64,000 nucleotides of DNA from NCBI GenBank assembly GCA_004213645.1, contig SGZF01000001.1, forward strand, positions 1 through 64,000, given 5' to 3'. A model generated the notes under the pieces. It ran no database searches. It saw nothing but the letters and a program-made list of their open reading frames with translations, and had not been told where the DNA came from. The position numbers were made by a program, and so were the translations under genes. Of this stretch, positions 53,986 through 62,942 are shown piece by piece. The first letter of the stretch is position 1. Every line of letters starts with the position of its first letter. Source of the DNA: Flavobacteriales bacterium. GTDB lineage: Bacteria; Bacteroidota; Bacteroidia; Flavobacteriales; Flavobacteriaceae.

Positions 53986-54882
53986 ATGAAATTCTACAGT
54001 AATGGTAAACTTCTAATTACAGGTGAATATGCTGTTTTAAATGGGGCTTTATCTCTAGCTATTCCCTCAAAATTTGGCCAATACTTAGATATTTCCGAAA
54101 ACTCAACAAAATTTATTAATTGGAAGAGCAAAAACCGTGACGATAAGGTGTGGTTTGAATGCAAAATATCTATAAAAAATTTAAATGTTGAAGAAACAAC
54201 TTCAAATGAAATTTCAAATAGGTTAGTAAAAATAATAAGTTTAATTAAGGAGTATAATCCATCTTTTTTGACGAAAACTGGCTCAAAAATTTCAACAAAA
54301 TTAACATTTGATAAAAATTGGGGGTTAGGATCATCATCAACACTAATTTCAAATCTTTCAAAACTTGCTAATGTTGACCCATACATAATTAATAGTAAAA
54401 TTTTTAAAGGGAGTGGTTATGATATTGCATGTGCAAATTCTAATTCACCGATATTGTATAAGATAAAAAAAGCTGAAAGAACAATTAAAGAGACTAATTT
54501 CAATCCAATATTTAAAAACAAAATATATTTTGTTTTTTTAAATAAAAAACAGAGTTCTTTAGCTGAAATAAAGAGATATAAAAGTTTGAAACCTTCAAAT
54601 TTAATATTAAGTGAAATATCTGATATAACATTAAGAATTTCTAATTGTAAAAATGAAATTGAATTTATCGACTTAATATCTTCTCATGAAAAAATTATAT
54701 CAAAATTAATTTCAAAGAAACCAATTAAAGATATTCTATTTAAAGATTTTGAGGGTGAAATAAAAAGTTTAGGAGCTTGGGGAGGCGATTTTATATTAAC
54801 TATAAGTCAAGATGACCCTTCAAGTTATTTTAGAAGTAAAGGATATAATACCATTTTTAAATATCAAGAGCTATTAGCCTAA
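53986..54882 (+). CDS. GYDIA family GHMP kinase (mevalonate pathway-type)
   Basis: A 298-residue kinase of the GHMP superfamily. It begins 'KFYSNGKLLITGEYAVLNGALSLAIP', has the phosphate loop 'NWGLGSSSTLISNL', the namesake 'GSGYDIACAN', and ends with 'IKSLGAWGGDFIL'. This group follows HMG-CoA reductase in Flavobacteria, consistent with a mevalonate or phosphomevalonate kinase, but the exact substrate is not fixed by sequence. Its stop overlaps the convergent ppiD-like gene by 4 bp. Confidence 0.92.
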   Translation: MKFYSNGKLLITGEYAVLNGALSLAIPSKFGQYLDISENSTKFINWKSKNRDDKVWFECKISIKNLNVEETTSNEISNRLVKIISLIKEYNPSFLTKTGSKISTKLTFDKNWGLGSSSTLISNLSKLANVDPYIINSKIFKGSGYDIACANSNSPILYKIKKAERTIKETNFNPIFKNKIYFVFLNKKQSSLAEIKRYKSLKPSNLILSEISDITLRISNCKNEIEFIDLISSHEKIISKLISKKPIKDILFKDFEGEIKSLGAWGGDFILTISQDDPSSYFRSKGYNTIFKYQELLA

Positions 54883-56660
54883 TAATAAAAACTTCTGTTA
54901 TCAACTATTTCTGCCTTTGATTCTAGTACTTCAGGAATTAAAGTTGATATTCTCTGAACTTCTTGATCACTTAATGAGTTAGAGATTGCAGAGGCTATGT
55001 TGATGTCTTCAGCCTTTTGTTTTGATATTAACCTTATTAAATATATTCCCTCGTTTCCTTTTAGAATTTTAGATGTTTCGTCATTATCCAAAGAGAACGC
55101 AGATCCGATAATATATGGTTCAGCACCAGCCCCAACTAAAATTGGGTCATATTGAGTTACTGCTGAAGCTCTTTCTAGTTCAACATCATAATTTTTAGAA
55201 AGTGTTTCAATATCTTTAGATTTGTTTTTATCTGTAAAAAAGTTATATTTTTTTTCTCTTAAAAGAATCTGCGAAACTTCCATTCTAACCTCATCAATAC
55301 TAGGTAAAGATTTTTTATTAAAACTTAATGCTTTAGCTACTAAATATCCTTCACTAAGTGTGAACCTTTTAACATCCCCAACTCTAGTTTGATCTTCATG
55401 TAACCATTTAATAACTTGTCTTGAGTTTGAGAGAGCAGGTAAGCCAGGGTCAAAATCTTCAAATGAGTCGTAAGAACTAATAGATAATGAGTTATCATTA
55501 TTCAGAGGCAAATCGTTATTAGCATCAAACTCAGCCTGAGAAGCAATTCTATAACTTAAGTTCGAAGATTCATTAGATGGAGATATTTCTTTAACTAAAT
55601 CTGCAATCAAAACCTTATTGATATTTCCATCCCTTTTTTTATCAATCATTCTTGAAATTTTAAACAAGTTTCCATCTCTGTAGGGCCCAAAAACTTCACC
55701 AACATTCAAACCAAATAAAATATCAGAGAAATCACTTGTAAGTTCTTGTTTAGATTTATATATAGAATCCCAAGCTACATCAGAATAAATCTCAATATAT
55801 TCAGAATAATCCTCTACATCATCAAATCCAGGAATTTCTTCAATATTATTTGTGACCCGATTCATTTGAGAAAAACCATCTCTGATTTGTTCTAGATCAG
55901 ATCTTATATTATTTAAATCAAGACTAGATGCAACATCTGGAATATATATATATTCTAATTTTCTAAATTCACCAATTTCAAATAACTCCCTATTATTCTT
56001 CAAATATGATAAAATTTCAGAGTCTTTAATCTGAAAAATTGAATCAGGAATCATATCATAGGGTATTCTTAAATATTCAATATTGACTTTATCATTTTCT
56101 AAATGATATTGAATATTAGACTCTACATTTGTATATATTACACTAGACTTTATTAAATCAAAATAAATTTTCTGTTTAGCTAATGAAATAATGTCCTGTT
56201 CTTGAAGTCTCCATTGATTGTACATTGAAGGGTTTGAAGACTTTAGTTGCGAAATATAATTTGTAAATTTATTAAAGTCAAAAAGACCAATTTCATTTTG
56301 AAATAATGGATTCATTACTATAGATTGATTTTCAGAAATAATTTGTTCAAGCTGATCTTTACCAGCATCAATTCCAAGTTTTTCAAGCTCTTGAATTAGA
56401 GTTTGGTTTTGTAATCCTTGATTCCATGCAAAGTTTACTGCGTTAATTGTACTTAATCCATAAACATTCTGGGCTTGTTCAACCATCATGTTAAACATTT
56501 CATAATCAATTTCCTCACCATTAATTTCTCCAATAGGTTTATTCGAACTAAATCCTCCGTTTGAGGTAAAAACACCAGAAATTACAAAGGCAAATAAAGC
56601 CATTCCAATAACTATAATAAGAAATATTGATCGCTTTCTAATTTGTCCTAGTACTGCCAT
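54879..56660 (-). CDS. PpiD/SurA-like periplasmic chaperone lacking the parvulin domain
   Basis: A 593-residue inner-membrane anchored protein ('RKRSIFLIIVIGMALFAFVISGVF', residues 9-32) with the SurA_N chaperone region (about 40-200). Flavobacterial homologues, as I recall them, are about 700 residues and carry a PPIC rotamase domain after a 'VGEVFGPYKDGNFFKI' string. Here 'VGEVFGPYRDGNLFKISRMI' (320-340) runs almost straight into 'LIADLVKEISPS', the segment that normally follows that domain. No 'ARHILI' or rotamase strand is present. It probably works as a holdase for outer-membrane or secreted proteins without isomerase activity. The CorC-type gene precedes it on the same strand. Confidence 0.85.
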   Translation of the reverse strand: MAVLGQIRKRSIFLIIVIGMALFAFVISGVFTSNGGFSSNKPIGEINGEEIDYEMFNMMVEQAQNVYGLSTINAVNFAWNQGLQNQTLIQELEKLGIDAGKDQLEQIISENQSIVMNPLFQNEIGLFDFNKFTNYISQLKSSNPSMYNQWRLQEQDIISLAKQKIYFDLIKSSVIYTNVESNIQYHLENDKVNIEYLRIPYDMIPDSIFQIKDSEILSYLKNNRELFEIGEFRKLEYIYIPDVASSLDLNNIRSDLEQIRDGFSQMNRVTNNIEEIPGFDDVEDYSEYIEIYSDVAWDSIYKSKQELTSDFSDILFGLNVGEVFGPYRDGNLFKISRMIDKKRDGNINKVLIADLVKEISPSNESSNLSYRIASQAEFDANNDLPLNNDNSLSISSYDSFEDFDPGLPALSNSRQVIKWLHEDQTRVGDVKRFTLSEGYLVAKALSFNKKSLPSIDEVRMEVSQILLREKKYNFFTDKNKSKDIETLSKNYDVELERASAVTQYDPILVGAGAEPYIIGSAFSLDNDETSKILKGNEGIYLIRLISKQKAEDINIASAISNSLSDQEVQRISTLIPEVLESKAEIVDNRSFYY

Positions 56661-56702
56661 AATTAAAATATTTTCGAAATTACAATTTACAATTTATTTA
56701 TA

Positions 56703-57953
56703 CTATTGTTCGTCAATTTTTTTTAGAACTACTTTCTCAATTTTAGATGAAGTTGCATGTAAAATTTCAATAGAGTATGAACCAATTATAATTATATCTC
56801 CAATTTTTGGAATTTCTTCCTTGTTAAATACAATAAGACCTCCTAAAGTGTCATATGATTCAGATTGAGGTAGATTAAAATTATATGTTCTGTTAAGATA
56901 CTCAATCTCTAATCTAGACGAAAATTCATATATATTCTCTGACAATTTTTTTTCATGAAGGTCATTAGTGTCATGTTCATCTTCTATTTCACCGAAAAGC
57001 TCTTCAACTATATCTTCAACAGTAATTATTCCAGATGTACCGCCATATTCGTCAATTACAACAGCAATACTCTTACTCTCTCTTGTCAATTTTTCTAGTA
57101 CATCATTGACCAACATTGGTTCTGGGACAAATACAACAGGTAGAATAAATTCCTTAATGTTTGAAGGTTTTTTTAAAAAATCAAATGAGTGAACATAACC
57201 AACTATATCATCTATTGTATCATTATAAATTGGAATTTTTGAAAATCCTGTTTCTATAAATAAATCTTTTACTTTGAAAATTGATGTAGAATCTTCTAAA
57301 GCAATTATTTCTGCCCTAGGAACCATAATATCTCTTGCTTTGATTTCAGATAATTCTAAAGCATTTTGAAAAATTTCTATCTCAGAATCTAAATTTTCAT
57401 CTGATTTTTCAATTTCATTTTCAATATAATTTTCTAATTCTAATTTAGAAAAAGACATTGACGATTCATCTGGATTAACTTTAAAAAAAGATTGTAGAAT
57501 AAAATTTGAAATAATTGTAACCAAACTGGTTATAGGATAAAATATTGTATAAAAAAAATATGCAGGCAAAGCAAAAATCTTCATTGAAATATTAGAATAA
57601 ATTTGAAATAACACTTTAGGTATAAACTCTGCAGCTAATAATATAACTAATGTCGATATTAAAGTCTGAATTAACACAATAGATATTTCATTCATTACAT
57701 AGATATCGTAATACAATAAATTATTCATTATAAATTCCCCCATAAAAATTCCATAAATAACTAGTGCAAAGTTATTGCCAATCAACATGGTTGCAATAAA
57801 CCTTGACGGATTTTGAGTTATAATTGAAAGTAACTTTGGTATTAACCCTTTTTGATTTTTTTCAATTTCTAGATTCAATCTGTTTGAAGAAACATAGGCT
57901 ATTTCCATTCCAGAGAAGAAAGCTGATGATAAGAGACTGAGAATAATTATCAT
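56703..57953 (-). CDS. CNNM/CorC-type hemolysin family protein
   Basis: A 416-residue membrane protein. The N-terminal DUF21/CNNM domain has about four hydrophobic helices ('LSSAFFSGMEIAYVSSNRLNLE'). A CBS domain pair ('ARDIMVPRAEIIAL', 'IAVVIDEYGGTSGIITVEDIVEELFGEI') and a C-terminal CorC_HlyC domain ('RTYNFNLPQSESYDTLGGLIV') follow. The family is linked to magnesium or cobalt efflux; the gliding protein GldE also belongs here, but the gldE context (ssb, gldD) is absent. It is part of the coaX-to-ppiD minus-strand cluster. Confidence 0.92.
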   Translation of the reverse strand: MIIILSLLSSAFFSGMEIAYVSSNRLNLEIEKNQKGLIPKLLSIITQNPSRFIATMLIGNNFALVIYGIFMGEFIMNNLLYYDIYVMNEISIVLIQTLISTLVILLAAEFIPKVLFQIYSNISMKIFALPAYFFYTIFYPITSLVTIISNFILQSFFKVNPDESSMSFSKLELENYIENEIEKSDENLDSEIEIFQNALELSEIKARDIMVPRAEIIALEDSTSIFKVKDLFIETGFSKIPIYNDTIDDIVGYVHSFDFLKKPSNIKEFILPVVFVPEPMLVNDVLEKLTRESKSIAVVIDEYGGTSGIITVEDIVEELFGEIEDEHDTNDLHEKKLSENIYEFSSRLEIEYLNRTYNFNLPQSESYDTLGGLIVFNKEEIPKIGDIIIIGSYSIEILHATSSKIEKVVLKKIDEQ

Positions 57954-58139
57954 TTAGTTTTTATTTGAGTATTTCTTCCTAAAATACCTTCTAAAAAGAG
58001 CCATAAATACTGAAAGTATTGAAAATCCTAAAAAAATATATGCTCTATTACTATTAATTCCAAAGTTCTCAAAAAAACTAATTATGGAAATAACTGCAAT
58101 AATCCAATAAATGATTTCAGAAATTAAATAATGCTTCAT
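57954..58139 (-). CDS. Small conserved membrane protein
   Basis: A 61-residue protein with two hydrophobic segments ('IIYWIIAVISIISFF' and 'IFLGFSILSVFMALF') and a basic tail 'RRYFRKKYSNKN'. It overlaps the lptC stop by 4 bp and abuts the CorC-type gene, so it is surely expressed in this operon. A small protein at this position recurs in Flavobacteria; function unknown. Confidence 0.75.
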   Translation of the reverse strand: MKHYLISEIIYWIIAVISIISFFENFGINSNRAYIFLGFSILSVFMALFRRYFRKKYSNKN

Positions 58140-58663
58140 TTTTCGTTAATGTTAATTGATCCTGTTAAATTTCCAGTCACAAGATCTGTAAAGTCTCTGT
58201 TAGAATCAAGTCTATTTGCAATTATCTTGTTTGTTTTATCAATATACTCAAACTTAGCCTCAGTAAATAACCATTCATTTTCCGTATCATAAAAAAGTTG
58301 ACTTGTAGTTAATAATTCACCATCGGATGTAGTAACCTCAACATTACCTTTAAACTCCATAAATTTATGTGTATTAAAAACAATTGCATAATCTGAATAT
58401 ATTTTTGATGTTCGATCATTATCGTAAATTATTAACTCTACATTTTCAAAAAATTCTGAATAATTTAACTGATCGTTTGAAAAATCATAATGCATTTTTC
58501 CAGATACATAAGACTTTTTAAAAGTTGAATCTGAATATATCATTTGAAAATCTCTAGCAATACTGACTGGTACCTTCATATTTTCAGACTCTACTGAATT
58601 AGGTTCAGTTATACATGATATAGAAAATGTTATTAATAAAAGAAAATAAATTGGACTTTTCAT
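58136..58663 (-). CDS. lptC: LPS export periplasmic protein LptC
   Basis: A 175-residue lipoprotein or anchored protein of the Lpt bridge. A signal peptide ends near 'FSISC' (Cys17). The beta-jellyroll pattern is seen in 'FKGNVEVTTSDGELLTTSQLFYDTENEWLFT', which is the LptC/OstA signature. It passes lipopolysaccharide from LptBFG to LptA. It sits between the TPR gene and a small membrane protein gene, as usual in Flavobacteria. Confidence 0.9.
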   Translation of the reverse strand: MKSPIYFLLLITFSISCITEPNSVESENMKVPVSIARDFQMIYSDSTFKKSYVSGKMHYDFSNDQLNYSEFFENVELIIYDNDRTSKIYSDYAIVFNTHKFMEFKGNVEVTTSDGELLTTSQLFYDTENEWLFTEAKFEYIDKTNKIIANRLDSNRDFTDLVTGNLTGSININEK

Positions 58664-58664
58664 T

Positions 58665-60056
58665 TTAAAGGTTTGGAACCTTTACACTTTTTCCTATCCA
58701 GCAAGAAAATCTAATGCTTGTACCTTGATTACCTTCAGTGAAGATATCAGTTTTTGATGGAGCTCTACCATTAAATGCAGCAGCAGTTCTATCAGATATC
58801 TTTTTTAATGAAGAATCAACTCTACCAGCTTTTATTGCAGTCTGCGCAGCTAGCCAAAATACTGCTCTTTTATTAAACTGAGTATCTCCACAACCATTTG
58901 CGCTGTCAGCATACATATTTGCAATTAGCAGATATGCTTGACCTAAAGAAGGTTGAAAAGATAAAGCCTGTTCAGCATAATTTCTAGCTGATACTCGTCT
59001 TCCAGCATTTTTAAATTTCACTGCGATTTTATATAAAATATTAGCCTTTTTATAATTATCTGTTTGAAGTGAAACTGATTCTTGATAGTACTTTAATGCA
59101 TCTTCAGAATTACCTTGTTTATCATTTAATATCCCTAAATAATATGCTGAATCAGCAGAAGGTTCGAGACTGTGAAGTTGCTCAACTAGTGTGACAAATA
59201 ATGGATCATCCGAACAATCTTTTCCATCTAACCTACCAGCAGCTCTCCTAATCCACAATGAATTATTTTTATTTTCTTCGAAGCTTTTAGAATATAATGG
59301 TATTAAAATATCACAAGTAGCTTCTTTCGCAATGAGTTGATCAATTAATTGTAAATAAGCACTAACTGCTCTTGAATTCGTATCATAAATTCTTTTATTT
59401 CTTACTTCCCTTGAAGTTAAAGGTGTGCCTAACTCTTCTTTATTAAGAATAATATCAATATTCTTCGAAATATCTGTTTTTAAAAGTTGAAATTTTTCAG
59501 TTAATTCCTCATACTTCTCAAATAATGTTTCAAGATCAATTTTAGAACCAGTTTTAAATAAATCATATCCTGTTTGAAAATAATACGCTAATGATTTTGG
59601 ATTTGTAAAACTATTAGGATCATTATTGAATGCATAATCAAATGTATCATAAATTAAACTTTTATCGGAAATACCATTATCAAGCATTGCCTGACCTTTG
59701 CTACTATATATTTTACCAATTTGATTTATACCTTTTCTAATAGGAAAGTTTTCAACCCATTGGTCATACATTTTGAGCAATTCATCAAGGTATCGTTTTT
59801 TTTCTTCATCATTTGATGATTTTTTTATGAAATCTTTGAGAATTAATTCTCCGTATTGATAAGTAGCTACATTTAGAGTTGGACAATTATCAAGTACTAT
59901 TTTCCATGGTTCATATGCGGCTTCATAATTTTTGATTTTAGCTGATTCCGCAAAGATTGATAGTTTCTCTAAACACTCGTCTGAACTTAATTGAGAGTAA
60001 ATAGGAAGGGCAAAAATTATTAAAAATAAATTTCTAAAAAACTTGAGGTAATTCAT
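58665..60056 (-). CDS. Exported TPR-repeat protein
   Basis: A 463-residue protein with a signal peptide ('LFLIIFALPIYSQ') and a helical-repeat body. TPR units are clearest at about 295-385 ('SADSAYYLGILNDKQGNSEDALKYYQESV', 'RVSARNYAEQALSFQPSLGQAYLLIA'). Four cysteines may form disulfides. It is conserved between the outer-membrane protein gene and lptC in Flavobacteria and likely acts as a periplasmic scaffold, but its partner is unknown. Confidence 0.85.
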   Translation of the reverse strand: MNYLKFFRNLFLIIFALPIYSQLSSDECLEKLSIFAESAKIKNYEAAYEPWKIVLDNCPTLNVATYQYGELILKDFIKKSSNDEEKKRYLDELLKMYDQWVENFPIRKGINQIGKIYSSKGQAMLDNGISDKSLIYDTFDYAFNNDPNSFTNPKSLAYYFQTGYDLFKTGSKIDLETLFEKYEELTEKFQLLKTDISKNIDIILNKEELGTPLTSREVRNKRIYDTNSRAVSAYLQLIDQLIAKEATCDILIPLYSKSFEENKNNSLWIRRAAGRLDGKDCSDDPLFVTLVEQLHSLEPSADSAYYLGILNDKQGNSEDALKYYQESVSLQTDNYKKANILYKIAVKFKNAGRRVSARNYAEQALSFQPSLGQAYLLIANMYADSANGCGDTQFNKRAVFWLAAQTAIKAGRVDSSLKKISDRTAAAFNGRAPSKTDIFTEGNQGTSIRFSCWIGKSVKVPNL

Positions 60057-60067
60057 AGAGTTTATGT

Positions 60068-61345
60068 CTAATTATATTTTCTTTTTATAAACCATATATC
60101 ATTAAGTGACACACCTAATCTCAAAGCAAAATAATTCTCATTAATTAGGTTATTATCATTTCCTGTTTTACCAATTTCAAGACCTAGGTTTGCTTTAGAA
60201 AGACCTGATAACGGTAAACTAAGCCCCAAATTTAAACTAAATTGATTTACAGGCAAATTATTTACAATAATACTTTTTTCAGTATTTTTAAAGCCAATAC
60301 TATATTTAACTCTTTTCCAGTAACTGGTTAAAGATGAGCTATCTGGTATGTAATACCCCCCTATCGATATTGAATTTGAATCTCTGTAAGAGATATTTGG
60401 TGTATTTAAGAAAACATTTTTAAATCCAGATGAAAGCTTAGCCTCATATTGAACACCTACAAACCAAGAATTTTTTCTCTCTAATCCAATTGAATAAATG
60501 AATTTCTTAGGTACTTGAAGTTTTGTATTCTCTAAACCTCTTGAATCTAAATTTACATCAACGAAATCACCAAGAGATTCAAGACTTAAAGAAGTGTTGT
60601 TAGAAGTGTATAGAGATCTAATATTATATGAATTTAAGTCTCCTTCAGGATAAATATTATATAATAAATTAATAGTTAAGTCTCTTTTTAAAGGAATTGA
60701 TAAATTAGTTGAAAAATTATATGAAAATCCTGTTATTTCAGAACTACTATTAGTAAAAATTCCATAGTTTACCTCTTCAAACAAATTAAAACTTTCATAG
60801 TTAAATTTTCCAAAATTATAATTTAATGTAGCTCCAACTGATAAATACTTAATCAAAGGCAAGCCAATAGATAAGAAAGCTCTATTTATATTTCCGTCAG
60901 CTCCATAGAGTCTTGAACTTATTGAATTTGACATATTATATTCTTCTGTAGTTTGAAGATTAAAACCTACAGATGAATAAGGAAGTACCCCAAAACCAAA
61001 ACCAAATTTTTTAACTGGAATTCCAATGGCAATGTAGTTTATATTTGCAGTATTAATATTATCTTTTGCAATACCATCAGATATAATTGTTGTTTTGTAA
61101 AAAGTCCCAATTAAATAATTAGTTGTTTTTAACTTAGCCAATGAGGCAGGATTATTTATATTAAATTCTATTGAATCAATTGCTGTATCAATCCCCCCCA
61201 TGGATATACTAGAAACATTACCAAGAAAATTTAATTCCCCAAGTTCATTTTGAGAGTAAGGTGATCCAGTATTTGTTTGAGAGAAAACAAATGATGATAA
61301 AATTAAGAATGATACAATTAAAGGAAATTTTTTATTCAACTTCAT
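60068..61345 (-). CDS. Outer-membrane beta-barrel protein, OmpP1/FadL-like
   Basis: A 425-residue protein with a signal peptide ('PLIVSFLILSSFVFSQ'). 'NTGSPYSQNELGELNFLGNVSSISMGG' and 'NINNPASLAKLKTTNYLIG' are the N-terminal pattern of the FadL/OmpP1-like barrels found next to coaX in Bacteroidota. Alternating polar/hydrophobic strands continue to the C-terminus, which ends 'ALRLGVSLNDIWFIKRKYN'. The ligand is unknown. It overlaps the coaX 3' end by 14 bp. Confidence 0.82.
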   Translation of the reverse strand: MKLNKKFPLIVSFLILSSFVFSQTNTGSPYSQNELGELNFLGNVSSISMGGIDTAIDSIEFNINNPASLAKLKTTNYLIGTFYKTTIISDGIAKDNINTANINYIAIGIPVKKFGFGFGVLPYSSVGFNLQTTEEYNMSNSISSRLYGADGNINRAFLSIGLPLIKYLSVGATLNYNFGKFNYESFNLFEEVNYGIFTNSSSEITGFSYNFSTNLSIPLKRDLTINLLYNIYPEGDLNSYNIRSLYTSNNTSLSLESLGDFVDVNLDSRGLENTKLQVPKKFIYSIGLERKNSWFVGVQYEAKLSSGFKNVFLNTPNISYRDSNSISIGGYYIPDSSSLTSYWKRVKYSIGFKNTEKSIIVNNLPVNQFSLNLGLSLPLSGLSKANLGLEIGKTGNDNNLINENYFALRLGVSLNDIWFIKRKYN

Positions 61346-62060
61346 TAAATTTTATAATATAGTTTAGACCCTGTGCTAAAAAATCTTGATCCGCAAAGAT
61401 TGCATTTTTTATCTTATTTAACAAAAACATTGAGTCTCCCCCTGTTATGATCAAATTAAAAATAGGGTAACTATTTTCTATGTTTTTAATATATTCTTTT
61501 ATTTCTCCAATAATTCCACTACAAACTCCAATATGGATTGACTCATTTGTGTCTGAACCTATAATTTTTTCAATATTTTGAAATTCTAATAATGGTAAGT
61601 TTGCAGTATGCTCTTTGAAACTTTTATATCTCATTAATATTCCTTGAGAAATTGCTCCTCCATGATAAATATTTTGAGAATCAACAAAGTCATAGGTTAT
61701 ACAGGTGCCAATATCAATGACTAGTGAGTTTTGCTTAGGATATTTATAAACAGCTGATGCAATTAGACCAATCCTATCTTGGCCCAAAGTAGTTTTAGAC
61801 TTATAATTATTTTGGAAAGGTAATTTTAAATACTGATTAGATAGATCATGAAAACTTGAGTTTTTAAAAATCTCAGAAAGTTGTTCTCTATAACTTTTAG
61901 TTACAGAAGAGCATATAATATTGTCTATCTTATTGATGTCAATTAATTTTATAGATTCTATGAATATTTTTTCGTCTAAAATTTTTGTTTCAATAAGCTC
62001 ATCTTTTTCAAATAAAAAAAATTTAACTGCAGTATTTCCTATATCTATTACTAAATTCAT
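61332..62060 (-). CDS. coaX: Type III pantothenate kinase
   Basis: A 242-residue ASKHA-fold kinase that phosphorylates pantothenate in the first step of CoA synthesis. The phosphate motifs 'LVIDIGNTAVKFFLFE' and 'LVIDIGTCITYDFV', the pantothenate motif 'TLGQDRIGLIASAVYKYP' and 'IITGGDSMFLL' are present. It heads the minus-strand cluster coaX - barrel protein - TPR - lptC - small membrane protein - CorC - PpiD. Confidence 0.96.
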   Translation of the reverse strand: MNLVIDIGNTAVKFFLFEKDELIETKILDEKIFIESIKLIDINKIDNIICSSVTKSYREQLSEIFKNSSFHDLSNQYLKLPFQNNYKSKTTLGQDRIGLIASAVYKYPKQNSLVIDIGTCITYDFVDSQNIYHGGAISQGILMRYKSFKEHTANLPLLEFQNIEKIIGSDTNESIHIGVCSGIIGEIKEYIKNIENSYPIFNLIITGGDSMFLLNKIKNAIFADQDFLAQGLNYIIKFNEVE

Positions 62061-62116
62061 TCAAAAATTTTAATAAAATTACAGAAACATTTCAACACGG
62101 CTTTATTTAAAATTAA

Positions 62117-62124
62117 TATATTTG
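62117..62124 (+). promoter_or_regulatory. Candidate -7 box (TATATTTG) for tRNA-Phe
   Basis: The same octamer as upstream of tRNA-fMet, ending 12 bp before the tRNA 5' end. Confidence 0.55.
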
Positions 62125-62136
62125 CCTTTGCTTTAT

Positions 62137-62209
62137 GGTACCTTAGCTCAGTTGGTAGAGCAAAGGACTGAAAATCCTTGTGTCCCTGGTTCGATTCCTG
62201 GAGGTACCA
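62137..62209 (+). tRNA. tRNA-Phe (GAA anticodon)
   Basis: The 73-nt cloverleaf has acceptor GGTACCT/AGGTACC, D stem GCTC/GAGC, anticodon stem AAGGA/TCCTT with loop CTGAAAA (anticodon GAA), T arm CCTGG-TTCGATT-CCTGG and discriminator A. CCA is not encoded. Confidence 0.98.
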
Positions 62210-62212
62210 CAA

Positions 62213-62243
62213 AAAATCCTCAGCATATGTTGAGGATTTTTTT
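62213..62243 (+). terminator. Terminator after tRNA-Phe
   Basis: AAAATCCTCA and TGAGGATTTT arms around an 8-nt loop with a following T tract, 3 bp after the tRNA. Confidence 0.88.
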
Positions 62244-62273
62244 GTATTTTGAAGCACCAAACTCTTATTTAAA

Positions 62274-62942
62274 TTGACCTATTATATTGATCGACTTTAT
62301 TTTAAAAAGAATAAGTTTTGGATGTTTAAGCTAATGGGAAGCTATACATTCAATAAAAATATTTTTGGATCTAGTGGTCTAGAGTTTTTTAAACTTCTTG
62401 GTACAGGTTCAAAAAATGGTTTTAGTATTTTTCCAGACTTTGCAAATTATGCTATAATATCATCTTGGAGTGATGATTCTGAAAGAAAGAAATTTTTAGA
62501 AAAAAATAAAATAATGACTACTGTTTTAAGTAAATGCCATGAAAGGATAGAAATTAAAATTGATCCTTATGATTATAAAGGCTCATGGAATAAAATTAAT
62601 CCATTTAAAAATGATAGTAGTTATAAGGGTGGAAAAATTCTAATTATAACAAGAGCAAGAGTTAAATTTAAAAAAATATTAGAGTTTTTAATAAGTACTT
62701 CGAAGGCATCTCGATCAATTAAAAGTCATAGTGGTGCATTATATTATAAAGGTGTTGGTGAACTACCAATAATTGAGCAATCAACAATTAGTATTTGGGA
62801 GACTGAAGAAAAAATGAAGTTATATGCTTACAATAATTCAGATCACATGAAAATTATTACCAAGGCTAGAAAAAGAAGATGGTATTCTGAAGAGCTTTTT
62901 GTTAGATGTAATATAAAATATATTAAAAAAATTAATGAGTAA
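62274..62942 (+). CDS. Spheroidene monooxygenase (CrtA)-like protein
   Basis: A 222-residue protein matching the CrtA-like family of Bacteroidota: 'FFKLLGTGSKNGFSIFPDFANYAI', 'LIITRARVKFKKILEF' and 'ALYYKGVGELPIIEQSTISIWE', ending in 'RRWYSEELFVRCN'. The family includes carotenoid ketolase/hydroxylase enzymes of purple bacteria; activity in Flavobacteria is less certain. The reading frame opens at 62253 and its first start codon is TTG (62274), which gives the expected N-terminus; the next ATG would remove about 16 residues. It overlaps the CrtD-like gene by 8 bp, so both form a carotenoid operon. Confidence 0.85.
   Translation: MTYYIDRLYFKKNKFWMFKLMGSYTFNKNIFGSSGLEFFKLLGTGSKNGFSIFPDFANYAIISSWSDDSERKKFLEKNKIMTTVLSKCHERIEIKIDPYDYKGSWNKINPFKNDSSYKGGKILIITRARVKFKKILEFLISTSKASRSIKSHSGALYYKGVGELPIIEQSTISIWETEEKMKLYAYNNSDHMKIITKARKRRWYSEELFVRCNIKYIKKINE

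Noticed and set aside
56703-57953. Calling the CNNM/CBS protein GldE
   Set aside because: The fold is shared, but the ssb/mutY/gldD neighbourhood is missing and the gene sits in the coaX-ppiD cluster.
62057-62260. 67-residue minus-strand ORF across the tRNA-Phe gene
   Set aside because: It is the antisense of the tRNA and its terminator and has no protein-like features.
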